Part shown: positions 12,033-28,215 of the stretch, piece by piece
Position numbering within the stretch: position 1 is the stretch's first letter
How the letters are laid out: each line of letters begins with the position of its first letter
NCBI RefSeq assembly: GCF_036373705.1
Contig: NC_089869.1
Coordinates: 10,241,676-10,305,675, forward strand
Origin: Amia ocellicauda
Taxonomy: Eukaryota > Chordata > Actinopteri > Amiiformes > Amiidae
Length of the DNA: 64,000 nt
Reading direction: 5' to 3'
Position numbers and translations under genes: made by a program
Notes under the pieces: generated by a model
Told to the model about the DNA's origin: nothing
The model's input: only the letters and a program-made list of their open reading frames with translations
The model's database searches: none

Positions 12033-14985
12033 CGTCCTGCTGTGCACGGGGAGAAGGCAGCACTGAGACCCACAGAAAAGACACAATCGCACAAGGTTCA
12101 AGAAACTCCAACCTTTGTCTAGGGAAAGCCCAGTTTAGCTGAGATCCGTTTACAAGGACTTGGGATCATTTAGGGAATGCCATACAAACTGGATTGGAGA
12201 CCAGTGCTCTAGCTTAATGAAACAGGAAAAGATCATAGTCTAAGGGCTTCCAATTTACTTTGAACACAATTTAATAAGTACCTGGTGGTGCCTTGTGTCC
12301 GTGGCCTTAGTGAGAAGTCAGTTTGATCAGTCCTAAGCCCCCGTTTGTTTGCTTTCCATTGGTTAATCATTCACTTGCTATTCCAAAAGTAGCTTATCTT
12401 ATCCCTTAGATCACAAGGCCAGAAACTCACATTCACTCTCACTTTTGCTACATCCAGACTCATTACTCTGAACCAGGGCCACCACACTCTCTCGACACTT
12501 AGATTCCCAGACAAATTGAAATAAAATACTGAAATCATAATAATGCCACTTGACCCGATCAAGGCATACATTCAGTATATCTGACTTGTAATGTCCACTC
12601 ACCAGCCATGTCAAATACTTTTCTGAAAGCAGACAGTTGGATACAACTGTTAAAAACAAAATGGTTTAAACATTGCTCACACAGAATAATGTTTTAAACA
12701 CCACCTGACAGGGTAAAACAAGATGAAGGCTGCTTTTAATGGCAACATTTAATGCACGGGACATTTTCTTTCATGAACATGTGACCCTTTCATTATCATC
12801 ATTATTATTATTATTATTAATAATAATAATAATAATATGATATCTTTGGAATATATATTTTACAGCATTGATGTTATGATTTCAGTATTTCATAAATTAT
12901 TCTGGGATTAAGTGCTGTTTTTTTTTTTGTTAGTTTGTTTTTTTAACTCTCATTCCTACTAGTAAACTGAAACAGTTAAATTATTTATTTACACATTCTA
13001 AAATTGAATATGATGTATTCGTAATAAAAGCCTTTGCTGCTTAAATCAGCACACCAATGTGCATTAATAGAATGACTAATTGGTATGAGTAAAGGAATCT
13101 GGAGATCATTCATTAATAGGCTACACCGTTAAATTAAGCAGATTATAGGACCACCCTGTGCTGGGAGAGTGAAGTGCAGCCAAAGTTGGTTGCAACCCCA
13201 GAAATGTGCACAACAAAACACAAGGGTGACAGGAACTACTGGACATTATACATAAATGTACTGAATTCTATAGGAGTGCCTACTAGAATGGCCAACTGCC
13301 TTACTATAAGGTCACAGTCAGCAGCTAGGATTAACAATAAAGAGTCAAGCACAGTTAAAAGGGGATTGTATGTGACAGAACAAACGAAGACAAACATAAG
13401 TTAATTCCAGTATTCTAGCACAAGCAGCCGTGGCCAAATATTAACAAGATTTTTGGCTTTTCCATGCATTCAAAAGTTTGGCATCAACAATATACCGGAG
13501 TCATCCCTTATAAACTGGCAGTGAGAGGTTACTGTTTAGCCTGGGTTAACTTTCTAAAGATTATAGTGAATCTAAAATTGCATAGAGAGCAGCAGCACTG
13601 GATCACACTTTGAACCCTGCACTACGCTTCATTTCTCTGCAGACTCATTGAACTTTCTTTTTTTAACCAAAAAGCACAGTTGGGATTTTGAGGTGGGTTT
13701 ATTGCTGTGTGTCTTCTGCGGTTTTGTCTTACGTTGCAAGAAGTGACTCTGCCAAGCTGGTTTTGTAGATAATATTAGCTTTGAAATATCCTGAGGGATG
13801 TAGATTTTGCATTTCTGCACTTGTGTTCATTAGGACAAAATGAGAGCTACACTTACATCAGCTCCCCACTGAAACCCAGTTTTTTTTTTTTTTTTTTTTT
13901 AAATCATTACATTTAGCTTTTAAATCCATTAAGGGTTAGTTTCCTTTAAAAGTTGTCATTGTTCCTTCAGGCTCTCCTTGTCAGGCTGTGTTGTCTGTTT
14001 CAAAGAGGTCTGCCATTTTAATTTAGCACCGAACACTAGAACTCAATCTCAAAGGAAATCAGGAATCCTGTAACATTTCTTGTTCCAATTAAAACAATCT
14101 TTATACAAAACTTAGAAACATATGCGATTTATTTTCGCCTACCAATACACCAGAACTACTGTCAACCAAATGGTGTCTATGAAGCCAATGAAACACAGGG
14201 CAATTAAATCCAGACATCCTACAATCAAACTGACTGTTAAACAAATCTGAATAGTTTTCCTTCAAAGAATCATAATCGAGGATAATATGGGATACACAAT
14301 GATCTGCACCCAGGTTCCCGAGGTTTGATCTGAGCTAGTTCCACTTTAATCAAAGGACAACCTGCAGTTATTTCTGCCCTGATCCTTCAAATGAAGAGAA
14401 TCCAACAGCTGTTTCCATATGTACCTTCCAATGCCTGTGGAGCAACAGACCTAGTCAGAAAGCCCCAGGGCTGGGAAAGGTTCTTGAATTCCTCTCTAAG
14501 ATATTGGTACTGGTTTGACTGGACATCACACACAGCCCAAGAAGAGCAGAACACGGGATTACAAAGTCATGACATGTACTTCTGTAGGAAAGCAAAGTAG
14601 TATTTCAGTGTTTGCTCGCCATTATAGAGTGCGATTTCAGTACAGTTTTCATAACAGCTGCAAATCGTTTTAAATACCCATCAAGAATGTGCCAATACTG
14701 CAGTACTAACACCCTTAACACTGACCACATAGGATTTGTTGAATGAATTTTATACAAGTTTCCTGCTTTGCAATTCGTGATTATAGAATGCATTTCCTGC
14801 GGTGTTGCTATATTTGAAACTTTATGAATGAAGTCTGGGACCACCTAGGACTTAATCAGCCCTTTGCTGTGGATTCTGAACTATACGGTGGCGTAAGTTT
14901 TGCAAAACATAATACCGTTTGCAAATATGTTGCATTTTGTTAGAAAGGATCACTGAATGAGTGTGAGGCACTCACGTCGCTACAG
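12033..14985 (-). other. sfxn2: sfxn2 5' intron (non-coding)
   Basis: A minus-strand acceptor (GTGCACAG) sits about 7 bases upstream of the sfxn2 ATG, so the first exon is untranslated and should lie in the CpG island at about 15.0-15.2 kb. The intron is AT-rich. It contains an ATT/AAT palindromic microsatellite at 12801-12838 and a run of 21 T at 13880-13900. No coding exon is supportable inside it. Confidence 0.6.
12801..12838. repeat. (ATT)n/(AAT)n palindromic microsatellite
   Basis: Six ATT-type units run directly into about six AAT units, so the tract is self-complementary and could fold into a perfect AT hairpin. Confidence 0.9.
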
Positions 14986-16126
14986 CACGCTGCCCCTGTG
15001 CTTGCCTAAGGCTGCAGTGCGCCAGGTTTCTGTACGGCACTGACACGCGTCTGCAGGCTGTGCATCGCTAAACTGCTCCGGGCTGCCGCTGCACTGTGGT
15101 TCCTACACTGACCTCAAGCGTCTCCCGCACTGATATCGCAGCGTTTCTGTGCGTCTTCCACACCGATACATAACACACTGTACCTTTCCGGAGCGGTGCG
15201 CTGTGGCGTAGCCCTCGCTATCGTGGCAGGCAGACGAGTTCAAACAGCCCCTCCAGTGCGGATCCGAGGCAGCGGGCTGCGCTCACGTAGCACCCGCCCT
15301 GCCAATCACACGCAAGGGCAGCAGCGCAGCGCACATTCCCGCAGAGCTGCCCAATCCCGGCCATCCCATTGGTGGAGCAGCGCAGACCCGCGCAGAACTG
15401 TGCACATCTGCGACCGGTGTACTCTTTACATTATTGGCAATCTAATGCTACGGCTTTTGTTTACCGTTTTCATCTGAAATGTGTATTTTCTCCATGTACT
15501 ATATATTTAATAATTATTCTGATTTTATTTCCCTCCCGTCCTAATATATAGGGAGTACACGGCTAGACTAAGTCTGGATTCCATTGTACCCCCGTTTTAC
15601 TATTCACTTATTTTTAAATGTAAGCTTATATATTCGAGACCAATACACATTATACAGACTAGATTGCAGTGTTTTCGCATATATTGTCTTGCTCTTCCTG
15701 CATTATCCTTCTGTAACTACATGCATATTTATAAGGGCGTCTGTAAAGAAATAATAAATGAATGAATAAACAAATATATTTGTAGAACTCAATGTGTATA
15801 TTTATATATATGCATACTAGGCCTATATCATGTAATGTAGTACTTATAAATTAAGTTATACATAATACTAAAAATAGTAATACATATTTACTTCCTAACT
15901 TGGGTTATGCTGAAACAAATGTCCATTGATTCGCATCTGCCGTATCTGAAACAGGGTGCACAAGAACCCCCTACGTGTACAGTTGTGCATTTCCGTAGAC
16001 GTCACCACAATCGGTGCTCCGAAGCCCCGCCCCCCACCACCACGTGGTGCGCGGCTCTGGTTCACGCATGCAGAGGCCCCGCCCCTAGTAACCCTTGGCG
16101 GCGTCTTAAGCAGCTCAAGCGAGAGG
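14986..16126. promoter_or_regulatory. Bidirectional CpG-rich promoter between sfxn2 and arl3
   Basis: Two GC/CpG-dense blocks, about 14990-15420 and 15990-16126, flank an AT-rich core at about 15430-15900. The left block should hold the untranslated first exon of sfxn2 (minus strand) and the right block the 5'UTR of arl3 (plus strand). GC boxes are visible near 16025 (CCCCGCCCCCC) and 16077 (CCCCGCCCCTAG). No TATA box is placed convincingly. SFXN2 and ARL3 are also divergent neighbours in human, so the arrangement is ancestral in bony vertebrates. Confidence 0.7.
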
Positions 16127-20431
<4,305 letters not shown>

Positions 20432-23400
20432 TGCTTTTCCTTTTGTCGTCTTTTTTGTTGGTTTGGTTTTGGTTTTTTGGACTGGTGGATGAATGTAAAC
20501 CTAAAGGGAAAGGACTTGAGATGGAACAGACAGATCAGAAAGCAACACTAAATTCTGACTTTGAACGAAACCTCGGCCACCATTGTTCGGCAATAGCAGG
20601 AGCAGCAACAGCCGTCGTTGGCATCCGGACCCCCTTGGGACCCATCTGAGATGCGCAGCAGTGCTCATGAACTCTGACCTCTGACCCCACAGAACTGGGT
20701 GGCTGCAGGCAGGTTTGTTTCTGTTCAGCTTACTATGCTGGCAGGGTCTGTACTACATGGATATGTGTCTTTTTTTAATGTCTCACTTCATGTCTGGTAA
20801 GGTTAGCTTAAACTACCAATATAAATATAAATTTGTGCAGTGGTTAAAATCTTGGTTTAAATGTCTCACCTTCCCTTCCATGCTAAATGAAGGCCACTCT
20901 GTAGCCATACCATCAGCAGCCTTTTTATGCTATTGTTGAGACCAATTTTAAATCCCAGCCAATTGAGACCCTTCGTAGCAGCATGAGTAATCAAGCGACC
21001 AAACGAGGGGAGTGGCATTGTGAGGAAGAGACGCAATGGCCTCGGGGTCTACCGATTTGTATTCACTTATTATTTATTTATCACTTAATCAGTCTGAGCC
21101 AATTAAGGATTGTTCCCATGTTGTGTGTAAGTTGGGGTTTGGGAGGTCTATAAAACAGGACTGTAACTCTCCCGGATCCAGGAGGCCCACCACTGCTGTA
21201 GGGGAAAGCTGTCTCTTTAAATCTGGGGGTTTTCTGGTTATCATTCCAGCCCAGCTCTTCGTTACACAGCTGAGCCAATTATTGATGGAAATGTCCTATA
21301 AAGCAGTGTTGCTGTAGTGTGGATTTGGTTTATTTTAGTCAGTCTGATTGAAGGAGGTTAAAAATGTGGAGTTGTAGAGCTGTCTCGGTGTGTGAGCGAG
21401 CCAACTTCACTCCCCTTTCATGGCCTGGATGCTTTCCAAAGATTGCTTCAATACCTGTCTTAGTTTCATCAACTGAAATGGTCCAGAGCTTTTTTAAACA
21501 AGATCTGAACTTGTATTATTCTGTTTTGTGGGTTGATATGGTGGGGGTGGTTTGCTTGTGGGATGGCCCCAAATTTTACAAATGGTGATGATGTGGTCAT
21601 CAACTGAAGAGAGACTGACTAAAATGCAACAGACACTGACTAAATTCACAATACTATAAAACCTGATGTATTGTAGCTCTTCCAAGAGCAGGGTTGGATA
21701 CCAGTGCTTCATAGAAAGAAGCAGTTTATACTGGGTTGATACTGAAAAACACAAAACCCATTGTGGTATCGTGGGGGGGAATAAAGATATGAAAAGCCTT
21801 GACAGCTGCTACAACCACCCCTAGTGGAAAGCGAATCGCCTGACTCTGACTCATACAGTCTACAGGGGAGTTTCTTGCCAGAATCAATTGCAAGCCTGGA
21901 ACTTGAGTGAAATGATGTGTAGGAACCCAATATTGTGTGATGGAAGTATTACAAAAAAACAAACTCGTGCTAGCCTTTGTGAACCACGTTGCGTCAGCTG
22001 GGTGGTGTGAGTTCATTGGCTGTGGCTCAGGATAGTTTGTGATCGGTCTATTGAAATGAAGAGCCCTTCAATTAAGCCACACAACAGGATGTGCAACAAT
22101 GCAGCCACCCCAGAAAGCCAACTCAAATAGAGACTCCATATAGATTGCACAGAGCCTCGGAGAGAAGATTAGGGTGGGGTTTAGCTCACTGTCCTCAGAT
22201 TGTGCTGTCTTCTAGGTCTGCCACTGCTGAGAGTATGTTCAGTATGTGTATTCAACACTAAGGGGGGGTCCTTTTTTCATTAATTCTCTCGTTTGGGAAT
22301 GTGCAGTCAGTATTTATTCAATTAATTTTACTATAGTACAAACAGCAGAGCCAAACCAAGATAGGCAGGGCTGATGCAGCTCTCACCGATAACACTACAG
22401 CACAGCGTACAGCACAGTGTATTTAATTAATTTAGAGGAAGTAATACTTGTTTATGTATAAAATAACACTGCAGTAATTATGCAACTCAGAAATACCTTT
22501 TTTTGGTTTTGTTTACATCTTGGGTTAATTTGCTATTTTTACAAACGTGTTGTGACATTTTGCTCCTCTTCGGCATCTGATCGCAGAGATAATTTGATTC
22601 GGAGGTTCTAATCCGTTTTGGAAATTTAATCTGCAACCCAGCGGGACCTGAAAGTGAACTAGAGGGGAGATGAGAGAGAGGGGACGGTTTAAAACTAGTT
22701 GTGAGCGAAAGCAGTCGAACATCCTGAAAGATAGCTGTAGTAAAAGAATTCTGGACTATGAATAGAGAATGCAACATAGAAATCCCTAGTCAGTATCTCT
22801 GTCGTCTCCTTCCGTGCTTCTGTGTAATCAGTAAAGTGCTAGTGATAAACAATTTATAATCCCTATCAGCAAGTGACATCTGACCTCTCTGCAGTGCGCC
22901 CTCACAGCAAAATTCAGATTGCATTTTCATCAATTTTAGGGCCTCTCTTGAGCCTGACACTAGAGAGAGATAGATCTATAAACCAACGCGTCTCCTTTTG
23001 TGAATTCTCTTCTCTGTGTTTTCTGTGGGAAGAGCATCTCGGCACTCTACACAGAGGCCAGAGTCCAGGGGCATGAGTTAATGCTTAGCAACTCTTTAGT
23101 TTTCTGCCCTCGATGATGAATATTTTTGCCCTTCCCATTCTTCGCAGCCACTGTGTCTGGGCTTGTGATGCGAATTGACTTACCTTGCCGACCGATTCAC
23201 GCAGAAATTCACACCCACCTGAGAGAAACACTTCAGGAGAGAAAAGACTGAAGGCTTTTCCTCTCTCATGGTGACTACTCTCATACTCCTAGTAGTTGCA
23301 TTGAGCTGGATTGAATCGAACTAAATTGTATTGAATTCACTGAATAACACAAGTAAAAGATATAGCAGCTTTTCCTCAACTAGAGTATCGACTTCATTGT

Positions 23401-24660
23401 GTTGAGGTCCTTTATATCCGACTGGCCTCTTCTCTGCACATATTTGCTCTGATTATCTACAGGAACCAAATTCCTTGGCTTTATTTGTCTGAGGAAACAA
23501 TCCTAAAATAAAATTCAACCCCTTCCCTCCCTCCCTCGCTCTCTCTCTCTGCCTGCACTTTATGCATCACAGGCTGTTCAAAGTGCAGTTGCCGTGCAGC
23601 AGTGAGATTTTGAATATAGGCCGATCAGTTGCACACTTGAAGTACACTTCACTCTCACGCTGAGACAGAAAAGAAAAAAGGAAAGTTATCTGGAGTTCTG
23701 GAAAGGTCTTCCTCTAGGATTAGTGTGGGGAAATTGCTGATCAAGCTTAGCTCTGGTTTCTCACTAACAGAAAGCTGTTAAGTTTTCATTAGGGACATGC
23801 AGTCGCCCACTGTCAGATCAACACTGTGTGTGGTATTGCTGTTGGGAACGAGATGGAGGTGGGTGATCCTGAAGCAAGAATCTGCCTGCTTATTGGATCC
23901 CTGTCAGGATGTAAAATTGACAGTTGTCCAAACAAGGCTGGGGCAGGGTGGGTAGATGTCGGCTGGGCGACCCTCAGTGCTCAGTACATCCAAGACTCCC
24001 TGTGGCTTCTCGGGCGCCAGCAGGGTCAAATTGGTATCAGGTTCCAGCTGTGTCAAATCCTATGATTTGTGCGATAGCCGTGCTGTGAGGGTTCTGGGGT
24101 AGCAGTGAGGAAAATAGCACTCGGCTGCTCTGACGCGTGTTTCAGAGGAGGCAGGCTGCGGGCCGGACCTCTTGGAGAAGCTCAGGAATCGTAGATCTGG
24201 ACTGAGTTTGTTGCCCAATTAGCAAAACTAACTGGAGATTTCCAATGATTCCTAAGGATTTCAGTATATTTTTTAAAATCTGATAGTCTATATGTTTACA
24301 AAAAAAACCTTTATAAAATCCCAATATTTTTGAGAGCTGCTCTGGTGCTATCAACTACAGATCTTACTCTATTTCTCTTCAATACATCGACATTCACTTC
24401 ACAACACTATCGAAAAACTGATTTCAAATCCATTCACATTCCCTTCCCTATGACCTTGCAGGTGTAGATTACCAGACTGTGTTCATTTTGTCATGTATTA
24501 TTGTCAATGTTTTGTTTTGATTTCCTGCCGTTTTTTTATGCCTGGAAGTGAAATGAAAGGTCTGTCCTGTTTTATCCCAACGGTTTACATCTGGGCGTGT
24601 ATAAAAAAAGATGTCTGGCTGAAATGAATAAATACACATTAGTAGATTCTGTTTGTGTTA
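20432..24660 (+). other. arl3: arl3 3'UTR and downstream region
   Basis: After the TAG at 20429-20431 no further coding exon is visible. Candidate poly(A) signals are AATAAA at 21780-21785, one in CTAAAATAAAATTC near 23507, and GAATAAATACAC near 24628. The last is followed by TGTTTGTGTT, a good GU-rich element. Mammalian ARL3 has a long 3'UTR, so any of these may be used. The region also carries degenerate dispersed-repeat copies near 21140-21200, 21655-21715 and 23959-24152. Confidence 0.4.
23959..24152 (+). repeat. Dispersed repeat family R1, copy A
   Basis: Shares blocks in the same order with 33823-33975: TCGGCTGGGC, then GACTCCCTG, CTCGGGCGCC, GTCAAATTG, CCAGCTGTGTCAAATCC, and a right end CTGACGCGTGTTTCAGAGGA. 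The copies are diverged but colinear over about 150-190 bases, as expected for an old SINE or other interspersed element. The family is not named here. Confidence 0.6.
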
Positions 24661-24940
24661 TTTTCAAGTGAAGGTTGGTGGATTTCAAGAGCTTGGTGTG
24701 CAATTATGTGGGCTGTTTGGAGGGAGTCTCTTTCACTGTTGAATGGACAGTTATTAGGGGCAGAGGGAGTCCATGCCAGAGGGCCAGATTCCCCCTTTAG
24801 AGACATGGTAGACAGATCACTGTACAATATGGAGGTCCCTCATTCATACCTGTTAATATCCCATCAAGACAACTGGCCAGGGAGCGGAGGGCAGAGGTTG
24901 GATGGGGCCTCCTCTGTGTCTTCTGCCTGCCGGTTCGGGT

Positions 24941-25045
24941 TGTCCAGCTCTGTCAAATGCTTTAGGGTGTGTGTTAGCTGGGCGGTGGAAATTCTGGGGG
25001 CTGCTAGGAAAAAACACAGATGGCTTTGACACTGCTGGGGAAGCA
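24941..25045 (+). repeat. Dispersed repeat family R1, copy B (right part)
   Basis: Contains GTCCAGCTCTGTCAAATGC, then a block with ATTCTGGGGGCTGCT, then an end resembling the other copies (GATGGCTTTGACACTGCT followed by GGGGAAGCA). The left blocks found in copies A and C are not clear here, so this copy is truncated or more diverged. Confidence 0.45.
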
Positions 25046-27733
25046 CAGAGTCATAGCAGTAGACTGACTTAGCAGTGACGGTAACAATTGTGTGAAAATG
25101 GGGAAAGAGAAGTGAGACATTCCCAAATGTCCAACCCTGACTAAGGCCTAAACCCAATTAAAATGTTTACCTACCCTAGATTAGCACATGACAAACTTGA
25201 CCCTATCGCATTTTGATTTATAAGTAGTAGAAAGTGGCTTCTGAGAATACATTCAACTGTGATAGGCTACAGGTTTGCACTGTGGGTAGGTCAAAGATTT
25301 GGCCTAAAGCAGAAATAAACAGTGACAGTCCAGGGACACATTACTGTTCCCCATGGTCTGCCAGGCTGAAACAAAGAGCCTCAGTCAGGTTTTTTTTTTT
25401 TTTTTTTTTTAAGGGGGGGTTGCTGCTGTTGCTGCTTCCTGTACCGAATCTTCTTTGAATCTTCACTAGAGCCAAATAACAATGCAAAAGGAAATGAACC
25501 CTGACCACTCAATCTGTTGCAGCTCTGGAGGTTACTAAAAATTGCCTTGATTGAAACTATGCTATGACAACCGTATTAACTCCCGTCTGAACTCCAGAGG
25601 GGGAGACGCACATAGCAGCCTCTCATTTCTCTGCATCCCCAGTGCTGTTATTAACGAGCTGCGCCGTCCTGCTCTCCACACCGTTTTCCCCAGAGCCGGA
25701 GTGGATTGAATTCAGCCAGTGTATTTAAATGCAGCGTGACTGTCTCAACAACACACAGGTCGCTCTAAATATACATGGCACCATCAATCTCAGAAGTCTG
25801 ACTTCCATCTTGGCCAATATGGGACAGGACGGGATTTTAATGTTGTCTTTAAACCGAAAGACATTAACATTCAAAACAGGCCTTCAATTGAGTACTGTGT
25901 CAAATAACGAATAATGGCTGACAACACATCTGCATTGCAAAATATTAATGCATTCTATTTGCTGTGTCTTTTTGCATTTATTTATTTTTTAATATGGTAA
26001 AGTCACTGTTTATTGTCTGTTAATTAATAATAAAGGCAGTAACTGATCTGTTAACTCTCACTCGGGCAGTTCACTAGCTGCTGCACCATTAGTTACAGTA
26101 AATGTGTAACGCATTCATTTACATGGTAATTTCTTACATTTTAAGGGTAACCCCACTCCAAAAGATGCTTCTGACATGGTTCATGTACATCTGACGTTTT
26201 GAAGGCCAAGGGTCAATATGATCACGCATTAGTGCAGGGGCCACACAGAGTGGGAGGGGGGTCACGTTACAGAACAACGACCACCCTTATTTTACAGGCT
26301 TCATTCCGACCAGAACATGCGTCTGTAGATAGGAAACGTTTGGCATAAAAAGCATTCTGCCCCTGCCTCCCGCTTTACAACTGACGTTCGTTTCTGGGTG
26401 CGTTTTACTGCCTTCAGGCAAAAACCAGTCATGAAAAGCAGACTTGTTCTCGTTAGCTTCTAAAACTGCACAGCTATGGTTTATTCAGGGTTTTCATTCA
26501 CTTGGTGTATCATTAAAATCCTCAGAAATCGAGGGGTAACCTTGAACAACCTTGCTTTTACAGTCAGAAACCTCAAGCTGTCGATTGAGCCGCTGCAATG
26601 AAGCAGATCTATGCATTTTTGAGGTACTATTTCCAATGGATGTGTTTTTATGTAAACTTACCTGCCAACTAACATAAAATAATAAAAAATAATAATGACA
26701 TTGCCTCCCTGTGTGAACACCTACACTGAATTTAATGAATATTACATATTTAACATGAACCACTGCATGACCCGTTCACTGAAAATTAAATCTATATATG
26801 TTAAATAAAGCCTGATCTATTAATTCACTGCCCCCTCAGTCGTGTCCAGCTGTAAGTGGACCAAAGTCATCAAACTCTATAGCCTATAGCCGCTAAACAT
26901 TCAGTCAGGATCACAGCCTGCATCACCCAATCCGTATGTTTTTGGTTCTTTTTTCAATGGCACAGAAACACGAGATGAACAAACGTGCGTCTGTGCTGAA
27001 GACTTAAAGCCAAGCTGTGAGTGGCAGTGTGTTACTGTGGCTTGTACTTGTGTGTCTTTGGAGAGGTCCGCCACCCTCTATTCACAACACACACACCCCT
27101 CCAAGACAAGCTCCTTCACACCACAGCCCTGGAGAGCCAAGGCTCACTCATCATTAAAATCCCCCCCACCCCACAACTCCCCTGCCTGGGTGGCAGACGA
27201 TATGAGGTGAAAGTCTCTGGATCTCATTTTTAGTTTGGAAATAGATTATGTTACCAGTACATTTGCCATCGCTTCTGCTCAGAGGTGGGTGGGGTGGGGG
27301 AATCATACAATTCCTTCCTGCCCCAGGGTGTACCAGTCACATCTGTAATATTGCCTGGTCATTATACAAATGCAGCGTCTTGAACTTAGCTACACACACA
27401 CACACTACACATTCAGTAGACAAATTATGCCCACAGACGCAGCTCCCCTGAGACAGTTAAGATCCACACTAGCAAGACCCCTGTGACAAAGCACAACAAA
27501 ACATACAGAAGAAAAAACTAAACTATTTTGCATCGGTAGATTGTTATGGATTTTTGAGGGAAAAATAAATCTTTATGGGATTATTACCAATTTCCTGCAA
27601 GATCCCTAGGGGAATCTACCTATTGGGCCTTTCTGCAGGAAGGTTTCAAGATATCAACACATATGACATGCCACTGAGCTTGTTATGTGTGTATGTACCT
27701 GTGGAGCTGTTATTATTATTATTAATCATTCCT

Positions 27734-27967
27734 TTGCTAGAAGACTTTTATCCAAGATGATTTACAATTTTTATGCGAGTAGAATACAGACCATACAGTA
27801 GCAGCAATGTACCATATAACACAACTGTTTTATACAGGGCATTATTCGGTTGCATTTAATAAAGTGCCATCTCTCTGTGCATGTGTGCTTGTTAGCTCAG
27901 GTGTGCTGTAATGTTATTATTTTATTATTATTATTTTTTAGCAGACACCCTTATCCAGGGCAACTGA
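27734..27967 (+). repeat. Fish SINE-tail-like fragments flanking a short spacer
   Basis: TAGCAGACACCCTTATCCAG at 27939-27958, continuing GGCAACTGA, matches the very common fish interspersed motif of the form GCAGACGCTTTTATCCAAAGCGACTTA. A second, more decayed version (GCTAGAAGACTTTTATCCAA, continuing GATGATTTACA) lies at 27734-27765. Both follow TTATTATTATT runs. The two are in the same orientation about 200 bases apart. Confidence 0.55.
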
Positions 27968-27989
27968 ATGCCTATTTCCATCTCCATGT

Positions 27990-28215
27990 GTGTATATGTG
28001 CCTGTATTTGAGTGTGTGTGTGTGTGTATTAGTATATACATGTGTTTATTAGTCTATATGTATGTTTGTCTGTGTGTGCATTTGTGTGTGTTTTTGCTTA
28101 TGTGTATGTGTGCATGTGTGTGTGTCTGTGTGGTTGTGTGTGTGTCTATATGTGTATCTGCTTGTGTGTGCGTGTGTGTGTCTATGTGTGTATCTGCTTG
28201 TGTGTGTGTGTGTGA
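27990..28215. repeat. TG-rich imperfect microsatellite
   Basis: More than 200 bases of TG with interspersed TA, CT and GC steps, including higher-order units such as TATGTGTATCTGCTTGTGTG that recur at about 28149 and 28185. Long reading frames on both strands here are repeat artefacts. Confidence 0.9.

Noticed and set aside
16080-16105. Possible RFX X-box (CTAGTAACCCTTGGCGG) before the ciliary gene arl3
   Set aside because: Only the left half (GTAACC) fits the consensus and the right half does not, so it is not reported as a site.
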